Shown here piece by piece: positions 1 through 7,952 of a stretch of DNA of 64,000 bases. This stretch comes from an uncultured Bacteroidaceae bacterium (GTDB taxonomy: Bacteria; Bacteroidota; Bacteroidia; Bacteroidales; Bacteroidaceae). The DNA is taken from the NCBI GenBank assembly GCA_905234605.1, contig CAJOIE010000014.1:22664-86663 (forward strand), given 5' to 3'. Under the pieces are notes generated by a model. The model did no database searches. It was not told where the DNA came from and saw nothing but the letters and a program-made list of their open reading frames with translations. The translations under genes were made by a program, and so were the position numbers. Position 1 is the stretch's first letter, and the number at the start of each line of letters is the position of its first letter.

Positions 1-2
1 AC

Positions 3-728
3 AACTTCACCGCCGACGTGGAGAAAGAATTCGACACCATAGCCGAAGGCAAAGCCGACTGGGTTGGCATCATACACTCCTTCTGGGACGACATCACACC
101 ACAGATAGACGCCACCATGCAAGTGCGCACCGAGCTCAAGGCCGGCGAGCGAGTGCTCGGCACAGACCCCGCCAGCGGCCGGCAGCTCAGCGTCAAGATA
201 GGACGCTTCGGCCCCGTGGCACAGATAGGATGCGCCGACGAGCAGGAGAAACCACGCTTCGCACAGCTCAAGAAAGGACAGAGCATCGAAACCATAACCC
301 TCGACGAGGCACTCGAACTCTTCAAGCTGCCACGCACGCTCGGACAGTATGAGGGCGACGACGTGGTCATAGGCACAGGCCGCTACGGATGCTACGTGCT
401 CAACAACCACAAGTTCACCTCCATACCCGCCACCTACGACCCGCTCACCATAAACCTCGACGAAGCAATAGCCGTCATACAGAACAAGCAGCAGAGCGAG
501 GCCCGACGCCACATACGCCACTACGACGAGCACGACGGCATAGACATCGTCAACGGACGCTTCGGCCCATACATCATCTGCAAGAAACAGAACTACTACC
601 TCACCAAGCCACAGCAGGAACGAGCCGCCGAGCTCACACTCGACGAGTGCCTCGACATCATACGAGAGCAGGACGAGCGCCCACGCAACACACAGCGACG
701 CCGTGGCACACGCAGCCGCAAGGAATGA
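3..728 (+). CDS. topA: DNA topoisomerase I, C-terminal part (cut by window edge)
   Basis: Type IA topoisomerase that relaxes negatively supercoiled DNA; only about the last 241 residues are inside the window. The reading frame is open from position 3, so the gene begins upstream and the GTG at 18 is only an internal Val codon. The visible part includes the end of the catalytic region (EIAEGK-like AEGKADW, residues about 14-20) followed by C-terminal DNA-binding repeats marked by GRFGPVAQIG, TGRYGCYVL and NGRFGPYIICK. The stop overlaps the aroK start (ATGA), so the two are probably translationally coupled. The Arg/Lys-rich tail (RRRGTRSRKE) suits DNA binding. The catalytic Tyr region lies outside the window. 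Confidence 0.93.
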   Translation, partial: NFTADVEKEFDTIAEGKADWVGIIHSFWDDITPQIDATMQVRTELKAGERVLGTDPASGRQLSVKIGRFGPVAQIGCADEQEKPRFAQLKKGQSIETITLDEALELFKLPRTLGQYEGDDVVIGTGRYGCYVLNNHKFTSIPATYDPLTINLDEAIAVIQNKQQSEARRHIRHYDEHDGIDIVNGRFGPYIICKKQNYYLTKPQQERAAELTLDECLDIIREQDERPRNTQRRRGTRSRKE

Positions 729-1252
729 TACGCATCATACTCATAGGCTACATGGGCGCCGGCAAAACCACCATAGGCAAAGCCCTCGCCGCAACCCTCA
801 ATGTGCCGTTCTACGACCTCGACTGGTACATCACCATGCGCTACCACCGCTCCGTGCCAGAGATATTCGCACAAGACGGAGAACAAGGCTTCCGCGACCT
901 CGAGCGCCGCATGCTCCACGAGGTGGCCGAGTTCGAGAACATCGTGCTCGCCTGCGGAGGCGGCACACCATGCTTCTTCGACAACATGGACTACATGAAC
1001 AGCCTCGCACAGACCGTCTACCTCAAGGCAACACCAGCAGTGCTCAGCGCACACCTGCGCATGGGCAAGGGCCGGCGCCCACTGCTCGAAGGCAAGAGCC
1101 CCGACGAGCTCGAGGCATACATAGCCCGACACCTGAGTGAGCGCGAACCATACTACACCATGGCAAAGCACACCATCGACGTCTCACTGCTCGAGAACAT
1201 AAGCAAGGTGGAAGAGAGCGTGCAAGTAGTGCGCCAGGCACTCCGCGTGTAG
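725..1252 (+). CDS. aroK: shikimate kinase
   Basis: Phosphorylates shikimate to shikimate-3-phosphate with ATP in chorismate and aromatic amino-acid synthesis; cytoplasmic. The 175-residue length is normal for AroK. The Walker A loop GYMGAGKTTIG starts near residue 8, the DLD shikimate/Mg motif (YDLDWYI) is near residue 32, the RDLE motif (GFRDLERR) follows, and the GGG substrate loop (ACGGGTP) is near residue 78; the RRPLL lid is near 117. The chosen ATG overlaps the topA stop by four bases, and longer in-frame starts would run inside topA. Confidence 0.95.
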   Translation: MIRIILIGYMGAGKTTIGKALAATLNVPFYDLDWYITMRYHRSVPEIFAQDGEQGFRDLERRMLHEVAEFENIVLACGGGTPCFFDNMDYMNSLAQTVYLKATPAVLSAHLRMGKGRRPLLEGKSPDELEAYIARHLSEREPYYTMAKHTIDVSLLENISKVEESVQVVRQALRV

Positions 1253-1308
1253 CAACCATCCACCCCGCAAGCCAGACCTAAACACCATCTTAACACACCA
1301 CTCCACAC

Positions 1309-3201
1309 ATGAGAAAATGGCGCATCGAAGACTCCGAGGAACTCTATAACATCAAGGGATGGGGAGTCAACTACTTCGGCATCAACGAGAAAGGACACGT
1401 GTACGTCAGTCCCAAGAAGAACGGCGTGCAAGTGGACCTCCAGGAAGTGGTCGACGAGCTCGCCGCACGCCACGTCACGGCACCCATACTGCTGCGCTTC
1501 CCCGACATACTCGACAACCGCATCGAGAAGACCGACGAGTGCTTCCGCCGTGCAGCACGCGAATACGACTACCAGGCCGAGCACTTCATCATCTTCCCCG
1601 TCAAGGTCAACCAGATGCGCCCCGTGGTGGAAGAAATCATATCCCACGGCAAACGCTACAACCTCGGCCTCGAGGCAGGCTCCAAACCCGAGCTGCACGC
1701 CGTGCTGGCCACCAACATGGACAGCGACAGCCTCATCATCTGCAACGGACACAAGGACCAGAACTTCATCGAACTGGCACTCCTGGCACAGAAGATGGGC
1801 AAGCGCGTGTTCCTCGTCATAGAGAAGCTGCCCGAACTCAAGACCATAGCCGAGACAGCACAGCGGCTCGGCGTGCGCCCCAACCTGGGCATACGCATCA
1901 AGCTCGCCGCCAACGGCTCCGGCAAGTGGAGCGAAAGCGGAGGCGATGCATCGAAGTTCGGCCTCAACAGCTCAGAGCTCCTCATGGCACTCCAGCAACT
2001 CAACGAGCTCGGACTCAACGACTGCCTGCGGCTCCTCCACTTCCACATAGGCAGCCAGATAACCAAGATACGTCGCATCAGCACCGCACTGCGCGAGGCA
2101 GCACAGTTCTACGTGCAGCTCCACGCCATGGGCTTCGGCATCGAGTTCATCGACTGCGGCGGAGGCCTCGGCGTGGACTACGACGGCACACGCTCCAGCA
2201 ACTCGGAGAGCTCCGTCAACTACAGCATACAGGAGTATGTCAACGACTGCGTATACACCATCGTCGAGGCATCCAACCAGAACGGCATCCCCCACCCCAA
2301 CATCATCACCGAGGGCGGACGCTCGCTCACGGCCCACCACAGCGTGCTCATCATAGACACCCTCGAGAGCGTCTCGGCACCGCAGATGCCCGAGGACTTC
2401 ACACCCACCGAGGCCGACCACAAGCTGGTGCACGACCTCACCGAGATATGGGACAAGCTCTCCTCACGCTCCATGCTCGAGGACTGGCACGACGCCGAGG
2501 ACATACGCGAGGAAGCCCTCGACCTCTTCCGCCACGGCATCATCGACCTCAAGACACGCGCACAGATAGAGTCGCTCTACTGGGCCATCAGCCACGAGGT
2601 GGCCGAGCTGGCACACCACCAGAAACACGTGCCCGACGAGCTGCGCACACTCGACAAGCAGATGGCCGACAAGTACTTCTGCAACTTCTCACTCTTCCAG
2701 TCCATGCCCGACTCGTGGGGCATCGACCAGCTCTTCCCAATCATGCCCATAGCGCGCCTCACCGAGCAGCCCACACGCAGCGCCACGGTGCAGGACATCA
2801 CCTGCGACAGCGACGGCAAGATCTCCGCCTACGTCAACGGCGGGCAGCAGACAGCCTACATACCCCTCCACCCCATACACACGGGCGAGCACTACTATAT
2901 AGGTGTGTTCCTCGTGGGAGCATACCAGGAGATACTGGGCAACATGCACAACCTCTTCGGCGACACCAACGCCGTGCACATCACCGTGAACCGCGACAGC
3001 TACGAGATAGAGCAGGTGATAGACGGCGAGACCGTGGCCGACGTGCTCGAGTACGTGCAGTACGACCCCAAGCGCCTCGTGCGGCGCCTTGAGATATGGG
3101 TGAGCCGCGCCGTGCAGGACGGCAAGATCACCGATGCCGAGGGCAAGGAATTCATCAGCAACTACCGCGCCGGCCTGTATGGATACACATACTTGGAGTG
3201 A
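1309..3201 (+). CDS. speA: biosynthetic arginine decarboxylase
   Basis: PLP-dependent enzyme of the alanine-racemase fold that decarboxylates L-arginine to agmatine, the entry to polyamine synthesis. At 630 residues it matches SpeA. The PLP lysine sits in FPVKVNQM (about residue 99), the phosphate-binding glycine-rich segment in IDCGGGLGVDY (about 280), and a conserved GGRS motif in ITEGGRSLTAHHS (about 337). It lies 56 bp after aroK and just before argB, an arginine-related neighbourhood that I recall as conserved in Bacteroides. The leader CACCATCTTAACACACC is A/C-rich and lacks a Shine-Dalgarno sequence. Confidence 0.96.
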   Translation: MRKWRIEDSEELYNIKGWGVNYFGINEKGHVYVSPKKNGVQVDLQEVVDELAARHVTAPILLRFPDILDNRIEKTDECFRRAAREYDYQAEHFIIFPVKVNQMRPVVEEIISHGKRYNLGLEAGSKPELHAVLATNMDSDSLIICNGHKDQNFIELALLAQKMGKRVFLVIEKLPELKTIAETAQRLGVRPNLGIRIKLAANGSGKWSESGGDASKFGLNSSELLMALQQLNELGLNDCLRLLHFHIGSQITKIRRISTALREAAQFYVQLHAMGFGIEFIDCGGGLGVDYDGTRSSNSESSVNYSIQEYVNDCVYTIVEASNQNGIPHPNIITEGGRSLTAHHSVLIIDTLESVSAPQMPEDFTPTEADHKLVHDLTEIWDKLSSRSMLEDWHDAEDIREEALDLFRHGIIDLKTRAQIESLYWAISHEVAELAHHQKHVPDELRTLDKQMADKYFCNFSLFQSMPDSWGIDQLFPIMPIARLTEQPTRSATVQDITCDSDGKISAYVNGGQQTAYIPLHPIHTGEHYYIGVFLVGAYQEILGNMHNLFGDTNAVHITVNRDSYEIEQVIDGETVADVLEYVQYDPKRLVRRLEIWVSRAVQDGKITDAEGKEFISNYRAGLYGYTYLE

Positions 3202-3243
3202 CGGACAGAGAAGTAAGGAATGAAGCATAGTGAAGAGCATACG

Positions 3244-4029
3244 ATGGAGAACAGGGAGATAACCGTGGTGAAGGTGGGCGGCGGAGTGGTGGAGGACGAG
3301 GCCAGCCTCAGCCTCCTGCTCGACCACATAGCACAGCTGTCAGGCCGCGTGGTGCTGGTGCATGGCGGCGGCCGCTCGGCCACACGCATAGCAGCACGGA
3401 TGGGCGTGGAGACAACCATGATAGGCGGACGCCGCGTCACCGACAGCGAGATGCTGCGCATCGTCACCATGGTATACGGCGGCCTCGTGGGGCGCAACAT
3501 AGTGGCACAGATGGCAGCACGCTCACGCCGCGCCGTCAGCCTCACCGGTGCCGACCTCAGCCTGATACGTGCCCACCGGCGTGCCGTGCTCCCCGACGGC
3601 ACCGACTATGGCTGGGTGGGCGACGTGGACAGCGTGGACGGCCTGTCGCTGCTGCGCCTGCTCGCCGATGGCATCATGCCCGTGGTGGCTCCCCTCACCC
3701 ACGACGGCCGCGGCCACCTGCTCAACACCAACGCCGACACTATCGCCCAGGCCACGGCCACAGCCCTGGCGGCGGCCGACACGCAGGCCTCCGTGACGCT
3801 CACCTACTGCTTCGAGCTGCCTGGCGTGCTGCGTGATGCCGCGGACACGGCATCGCTCATCCCGCACATCGACACCGACGCATACGCCAGCCTCGTGGCC
3901 GAAGGCATAGTCAGCGGCGGCATGCTGCCCAAACTCGACAACGCCTTTGCCGCATTGCGCAAGGGAGTGAAGCGGGTGCGCATCACCTCGGTGACCGACC
4001 TGCCGGGCGGCACAACCATAACGCTGTAA
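3244..4029 (+). CDS. argB: acetylglutamate (or N-succinylglutamate) kinase
   Basis: Amino-acid kinase that phosphorylates the gamma-carboxylate of N-acylglutamate in arginine synthesis. The N-terminal VVKVGGGVV nucleotide loop, the VLVHGGG motif (about residue 39) and the LLNTNADTIAQATA segment (about 160) identify the family. The ATG at 3244 gives 261 residues; an in-frame ATG at 3220 would add MKHSEEHT, which has no family counterpart. Some Bacteroides use succinylated instead of acetylated intermediates, and the sequence alone does not tell which applies here. It is 42 bp after speA and may be co-transcribed. Confidence 0.92.
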   Translation: MENREITVVKVGGGVVEDEASLSLLLDHIAQLSGRVVLVHGGGRSATRIAARMGVETTMIGGRRVTDSEMLRIVTMVYGGLVGRNIVAQMAARSRRAVSLTGADLSLIRAHRRAVLPDGTDYGWVGDVDSVDGLSLLRLLADGIMPVVAPLTHDGRGHLLNTNADTIAQATATALAAADTQASVTLTYCFELPGVLRDAADTASLIPHIDTDAYASLVAEGIVSGGMLPKLDNAFAALRKGVKRVRITSVTDLPGGTTITL

Positions 4030-4069
4030 GGCATCAGGCACTCCCTACGTCTCACCTTTCACTGCTTCC

Positions 4070-4573
4070 ATGTCCGGCTTCCGCACCGACATCCTGCCCC
4101 ATCGCGACCGCCTCTACCGCCTCGCCCTGGCCATCACCCTCGATGCCGCCGCTGCCGAGGACATCACCCAGGACACCATGCTGCGCGCCTGGGAGCATCG
4201 CGATGAGTGGCCACACATCAGCAACATGGAAGCGTGGCTCACGCAGATATGCCGCCGCCTGGCAATCGACCACCAGCGCCGGCACCGCACCGAGAGCATC
4301 GATGCCGCGCCGCACCTCGCTGCCACGCCGCAGATGCAGCAGCGGCCCGACGAGGACGACCTGCCAGGCCAGCTCGCAATCATTGCAGGCCTCGTGGCCG
4401 ACCTGCCCGACCCTCAGCCCGAGATAGTGCGCCTGCGCCACATCGAGGACCTGTCGTACCACGACATCGCCTTGCGCCTCGGCCTCACCGACGAGCAGGT
4501 GCGCGCCCATCTGCGCCGTGCCCGCCAGCGGCTGCGCGAGCAGTTCACGAAGCTGCACGCCTACGGGCTGTGA
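4070..4573 (+). CDS. ECF-type RNA polymerase sigma factor
   Basis: A 167-residue sigma-70 family protein with only regions 2 and 4, so an extracytoplasmic-function sigma factor. Region 2 is visible as AAAEDITQDTMLRAWEH (about residues 24-40) plus WLTQICRRLAIDHQRR. Region 4, with its helix-turn-helix, is LPDPQPEIVRLRHIEDLSY through EQVRAHLRRARQRLRE. The gene starts 40 bp after argB. The next gene (4700) looks like a membrane anti-sigma or associated protein, the usual Bacteroidetes RpoE arrangement. Its regulon cannot be inferred here. Confidence 0.9.
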   Translation: MSGFRTDILPHRDRLYRLALAITLDAAAAEDITQDTMLRAWEHRDEWPHISNMEAWLTQICRRLAIDHQRRHRTESIDAAPHLAATPQMQQRPDEDDLPGQLAIIAGLVADLPDPQPEIVRLRHIEDLSYHDIALRLGLTDEQVRAHLRRARQRLREQFTKLHAYGL

Positions 4574-4699
4574 GGGCGGCAGGAGCACCCTGCGGCGTTA
4601 AAGCCTGTTAAATGTTCGCTGCGGAGTGACACTTTCCGCCCCGTCGCGCGTCTGTAATAATGAGCGCGCACAGCAGACGTGCGTGCCACTGGCAACAGC

Positions 4700-5176
4700 A
4701 TGAGCATGGACTACACCTATATAGAGCAACTCTTGGAGCGCTACTTCGCCGCCGAGACCACGCGCGAGGAGGAGCACATACTGCGGGAGTTCTTCGCGCA
4801 GGCCGACGTGCCGTCGGGTCTGAAGGCGTATGCCCCCATGTTCCGCGCCGAGACGAGGCTCTCCTCGGCCTGCCTGGACGAGAGTTTCGACGAGCGCCTG
4901 CTCGCCCTGACAGGTGGGGAGCACGTGCTTGCCCGCCGCATCACCCTGCGTCAGCGCCTGCGCCCCATGCTGCGCGTGGCAGCCATGGTGGCCGTGGTGG
5001 CAGCCATAGGCAGTGCCCTGGAGCATGCCGCCGGCAACGGTGCGGACGGCAAGGGTGCTCCGGCACAGACTGCCGCTGCCGTTGACTCCGACTATGAGCT
5101 GTTTGAGCCCGCACCGCTCAATAAACGCTCGGCCGAAGCCATCGCCACGGCCGACACCATACAGCTGCTGCGCTGA
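4700..5176 (+). CDS. small membrane protein, probable anti-sigma-like partner of the upstream sigma factor
   Basis: About 158 residues. The N-terminus MDYTYIEQLLERYFAAETT followed by REEEHILREFF resembles the acidic helical head of small proteins encoded behind ECF sigma genes in Bacteroidetes. One hydrophobic segment (MLRVAAMVAVVAAIGSALEH, about residues 95-114) predicts a single membrane pass, leaving a short Ala-rich exported tail. ATG at 4700 or 4706 gives the family-like start; an upstream in-frame ATG at 4679 adds seven residues without obvious homology. Function is inferred from position and topology only. Confidence 0.6.
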   Translation: MSMDYTYIEQLLERYFAAETTREEEHILREFFAQADVPSGLKAYAPMFRAETRLSSACLDESFDERLLALTGGEHVLARRITLRQRLRPMLRVAAMVAVVAAIGSALEHAAGNGADGKGAPAQTAAAVDSDYELFEPAPLNKRSAEAIATADTIQLLR

Positions 5177-5318
5177 CACGCGGCAGCTCGCGCACAACAG
5201 CCCTGCGGCTGCCACCGCCACCACGGCACCGCCTGCCGCCGCGCCATGTGCAGGCCCGACAACGACATTTGCTTTTTCTCTATAAGACAGTTAGTGCTAA
5301 GACAATTCACTACGATGG

Positions 5319-5350
5319 AAAAGGGTGACCGTGAGGCCACCCTTTTTCTT
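5319..5350 (+). terminator. rho-independent terminator after the sigma/anti-sigma genes
   Basis: A 12-bp stem with one mismatch (AAAAGGGTGACC at 5319-5330, GGCCACCCTTTT at 5335-5346) and a GTGA loop runs into a T-rich tract (CTTTTTCTT). It lies between the rightward 4700-5176 gene and the leftward gene ending at 5423. The A-tract on the opposite side could also let it act on the minus strand. Confidence 0.8.
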
Positions 5351-5422
5351 GTTGCACGGTGTGCACGGCCCGTGTCGCCACGGCCTGCGCCGGCGTGCTG
5401 CCAGCGTGCCATGTGTGCCGCC

Positions 5423-6400
5423 TCAGCGTATCACCTGCTTGACGCTTGAGGTGATGTTGACGGCCTCGGGATGGTCGCGCACGAAGCTCTCGATGTGGCG
5501 CAGTCGCTTCTCGTCGAGTATCTCGTCCATGGCAATGAGTATGCCTGTCTCCTCGACGTCGCCGAAGCCGTAGTTGATGGCCGTGCCGAACATGCGCATG
5601 GTGGGCGAGAGTCCCATGTAGGCGTTCACGAGGGGCGGTATGTTGAGCCCGCGGGCTCGCACCTCGCGGTTGAGTATGCGGTAGTCGGCACGGAAGTCGT
5701 CCTCGCAGAAGAGGGCCTTGAGCACTTCGCGGTCGGTGTCTATCTGCAGCGGCTTGAGTGGCTGTATGAGGCCGTCGGGGTCGGAGAAGTGTTTCTGCAG
5801 GAAGAAGAGTATCATGTCGCGCGCCTTGCGGTCGTAGCTTGGGTACATGGTGACCTTACCGAAGAAGTAGCGCAGTGATGGCTGCACGACGGTGAGTGCC
5901 CCGAGGCCGTCCCACAGGTTGTCGAGTGCGAAGAGGCCCTTTGCTCCGGAGCGTGAGCTCTGGTATTCTGTCGAGACGAAGCTGCGTCCGAGCTCCACGG
6001 TGTAGGGGGCATAGTTGCGCATGAACTGCTCCGAGAAGTGGAACATGTGGGCAGTGGCGAGCTGTGGCTGTCCGTCGGGGCCTATGCGCCAGTCCTTGCC
6101 GTGGAGGTAGCGGTATCCGCCTATGATCTGTCGTGCCTCTGGGTTCCACACTATGAGCTGGCGGCAGGGGTTGTCCATGGTGTCGAACTCGTCGAGGTCG
6201 CAGGCCAGGCCTGTGCCTCCTCCGGCGGCACGGAAGGCTATCTCGCGCAGGCGTCCTATCTCGCGCACCACGTTGGGTGCTTCGGGCCACGTGACGATGT
6301 ATATCTCGTTGTGGCTTTTGTTGGTGGTGCGCAGGCGTCGCTCGGGTGTGAGCTCGGCGAGCAGGAGGTCAACGGGTACGGGGTCGATGATGTGTTCCAT
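5423..6400 (-). CDS. glsB: GNAT-family N-acyltransferase, GlsB-like (glycine lipid synthesis)
   Basis: A 325-residue member of the OlsB/hemolysin-like acyltransferase family. The conserved block REIGRLREIAFRAAGGGTG (about residues 45-63) precedes LDEFD and QLIVWNPEARQIIGGYRYL, the acyl-ACP-binding core; ELGRSFVSTEYQ (about 135) and GLGALTVVQPSLRYFFGKVTMYPSY follow. In Bacteroides the N-acyltransferase GlsB and O-acyltransferase GlsA make glycine lipids, and a PlsC-type partner is encoded 55 bp upstream here. The substrate (glycine) is inferred from pairing and family. Start chosen at MEHIIDPVPVDLL. Confidence 0.75.
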   Translation of the reverse strand: MEHIIDPVPVDLLLAELTPERRLRTTNKSHNEIYIVTWPEAPNVVREIGRLREIAFRAAGGGTGLACDLDEFDTMDNPCRQLIVWNPEARQIIGGYRYLHGKDWRIGPDGQPQLATAHMFHFSEQFMRNYAPYTVELGRSFVSTEYQSSRSGAKGLFALDNLWDGLGALTVVQPSLRYFFGKVTMYPSYDRKARDMILFFLQKHFSDPDGLIQPLKPLQIDTDREVLKALFCEDDFRADYRILNREVRARGLNIPPLVNAYMGLSPTMRMFGTAINYGFGDVEETGILIAMDEILDEKRLRHIESFVRDHPEAVNITSSVKQVIR

Positions 6401-6455
6401 GCTTGATGCGTGAGTGTCTGTCTGTTTGCTGCCGCGGTGCCGGCGGCGTGCCGTG

Positions 6456-7265
6456 TCAGAGGGCGTAGACCTGGTCCTGCACCCATTGTGCCCAGTCGTG
6501 GAGTGGCCGTGAGGTGTCGAATGTGGAGCAGGGTATGGGGCGGCCGAAGCGCACGGTGTAGTGCTGTCCGCGCGAGCGGTACATCTCGTCGGGCAGGAGT
6601 GTCATTGCTATGTTGAACTTTATGCCGAGGCGTTGCTGCCAAGCGGCTATGCGGTAGAAGCGGTCGGAGTTCTGGGCGATGAAGTGCACGGGCACTATGT
6701 CGCGCCGTGTCTCTATGCTCTTCTTGATGAATGCCTTGCGCCAGGGTATGTCGCGTATCTGCCCGCCGGTGCGGCGCGAGCACAGTCCTGCAGGGAACAT
6801 GATGATGTGGTTGTCGCTGCGGAAGGCGGCGTCCACCTGTTGCGGCAGCGAGCGGCTCTGTGCTCCGAGCTTGTTGACGGGCACGCATAGGGGTGCGAGT
6901 CCCTCGAGGTTCATGAGCAGGTCGTTGACGAGGTACTTCACGCGTCCGTCGTAGTGTCGGCCCACGATGGCTCCGAGGGTGACGCCGTCGATGGCTCCGA
7001 GGGGGTGGTTGCTGACGAAGGTCATGGGGCGCGCGTCGGCCGCCAGGTGTTCGAGGCCTTCCACGGTGAGGTGCACGCTGAGCTGCTCTATGACGCCTTC
7101 GCAGAAGGGCACTCCCACGAGGCCTTTCTTGAGGAAGGCGTTGATGTAGTCCTGGTGTATGTAGCCCTCGAGCCACCGCGTGACGAAGCGTGGCAGCCAG
7201 CGCGCACGGCTCCCCATGCGGCTGCGCACTATGGCATCGATGTCGATGGTTGTGGGTTTGCTCAT
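6456..7265 (-). CDS. glsA: PlsC-type lysophospholipid/O-acyltransferase, GlsA-like
   Basis: A 269-residue acyltransferase of the PlsC superfamily. The catalytic HX4D motif is in FVSNHPLGAIDGV (NHPLGAID, about residues 79-86). An FPAG-type motif appears in IIMFPAGLCSRR (about 151) and PVHF later. It probably O-acylates the N-acylated product of the adjacent GlsB-like enzyme, giving diacylated glycine lipids of the envelope. The ATG at 7265 (MSKPTTIDIDAIV) was chosen because upstream sequence in frame crosses the gene at 7325 and lacks homology. Confidence 0.75.
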   Translation of the reverse strand: MSKPTTIDIDAIVRSRMGSRARWLPRFVTRWLEGYIHQDYINAFLKKGLVGVPFCEGVIEQLSVHLTVEGLEHLAADARPMTFVSNHPLGAIDGVTLGAIVGRHYDGRVKYLVNDLLMNLEGLAPLCVPVNKLGAQSRSLPQQVDAAFRSDNHIIMFPAGLCSRRTGGQIRDIPWRKAFIKKSIETRRDIVPVHFIAQNSDRFYRIAAWQQRLGIKFNIAMTLLPDEMYRSRGQHYTVRFGRPIPCSTFDTSRPLHDWAQWVQDQVYAL

Positions 7266-7324
7266 TGGGGCGGTGTGGTGACGGCTGCGCCCGCTGGCCG
7301 TGTGTGTCGCGGCCCTGGCGTGTG

Positions 7325-7726
7325 TCAGCTGATGGTGAAGCGGCGGTTGTTGATGATGTATGTGCCCCGCGGCAGTCCGTTGAGCCAGTTCATGCCTTTC
7401 TGGAGGCGGAAGGCGGTGTAGAACACTCCGCCCGAGGTGTACACGGGCAGCAGCTGGCGCTGCGTGCTCTCCACGCACAGGTGACGCCCGCGCTGCGTGA
7501 TTGCGACGGGCTGGGCGGTGGTGAGCATGCGTGAGCGCATGTCCACCTGCTCCTGCTGGCCGAAGCGCTGGAGGCTCACGGCGGGCATGCTGTCGGCCGT
7601 GGCCACCATGGTGGTGCGCCGCTGGCTGTCGGTGCGCACGCCGGCATGCACGCCGCCGGCTGCCAGGGCAAGGGCCGTGGCGGCAATGAGTGTGCTGTGG
7701 TGCAGGGTGCTGTGGTGCTTCGACAT
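7325..7726 (-). CDS. small secreted protein with a T9SS-like C-terminal motif
   Basis: A 133-residue protein of unknown function. Residues about 12-29 (STLIAATALALAAGGVHA) form a typical signal peptide. The mature part has no recognised domain. Its end, NWLNGLPRGTYIINNRRFTI, resembles the last strands of Bacteroidetes sorting domains (L-P-x-G-x-Y-I-I/V-N). It is the first gene of a leftward group leading into the GlsA/GlsB-like pair, 59 bp away, with a good promoter at 7776. Being short, it may be a vestigial or accessory envelope protein. Confidence 0.7.
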   Translation of the reverse strand: MSKHHSTLHHSTLIAATALALAAGGVHAGVRTDSQRRTTMVATADSMPAVSLQRFGQQEQVDMRSRMLTTAQPVAITQRGRHLCVESTQRQLLPVYTSGGVFYTAFRLQKGMNWLNGLPRGTYIINNRRFTIS

Positions 7727-7775
7727 GTGCGCGTGATTGCCTGTGCGCGCCTGTGGCGCAGGTACGAAATCGTGG

Positions 7776-7805
7776 CAAAGTTAGGTAAAAGTGACGTTTG
7801 AACAA
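7776..7805 (-). promoter_or_regulatory. promoter for the 7726-5423 gene group
   Basis: On the minus strand TAACTTTG (7783-7776) fits the Bacteroidetes -7 element TAnnTTTG, and TTG (7805-7803) lies 19 bp upstream as a -33 element. Transcription would start about 7769, giving a leader of about 40 nt before the ATG at 7726. Confidence 0.65.
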
Positions 7806-7847
7806 GTTTTTGCATTCAAAGAGTGTGGCTGCATGCGCAAACAGGGT

Positions 7848-7950
7848 GTGCACGGTGCACAAAAAGACCCTGCACGGTGCACAAAAAGACCCTGCACGGT
7901 GCTCCGGCAGGAGCGTGCAGGGTGGCACAGACACAGAGTGCAGGGTGGTG
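7848..7950 (-). terminator. repeat-derived terminator behind the purD/membrane protein operon
   Basis: On the minus strand, after the stop of the 8987-7953 gene, a hairpin forms from arms at 7915-7923 and 7889-7897 (GTGCAGGGT/ACCCTGCAC), extended by GGAGC/GCTCC around a GGCA loop. It is followed by TCTTTTTG. The right-hand arm and T-tract are duplicated in tandem: a 22-bp unit at 7861-7882 repeats at 7883-7902 and partly at 7848-7860. The unit core CACCGTGCAGGGT recurs in other intergenic regions of the window. Confidence 0.65.
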
Positions 7951-7952
7951 CG

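Noticed and set aside
7848..7950. Direct repeats suggesting a tiny CRISPR array.
   Set aside because: The units are adjacent without unique spacers, and the arrangement is explained by a duplicated terminator arm; no cas genes are present.
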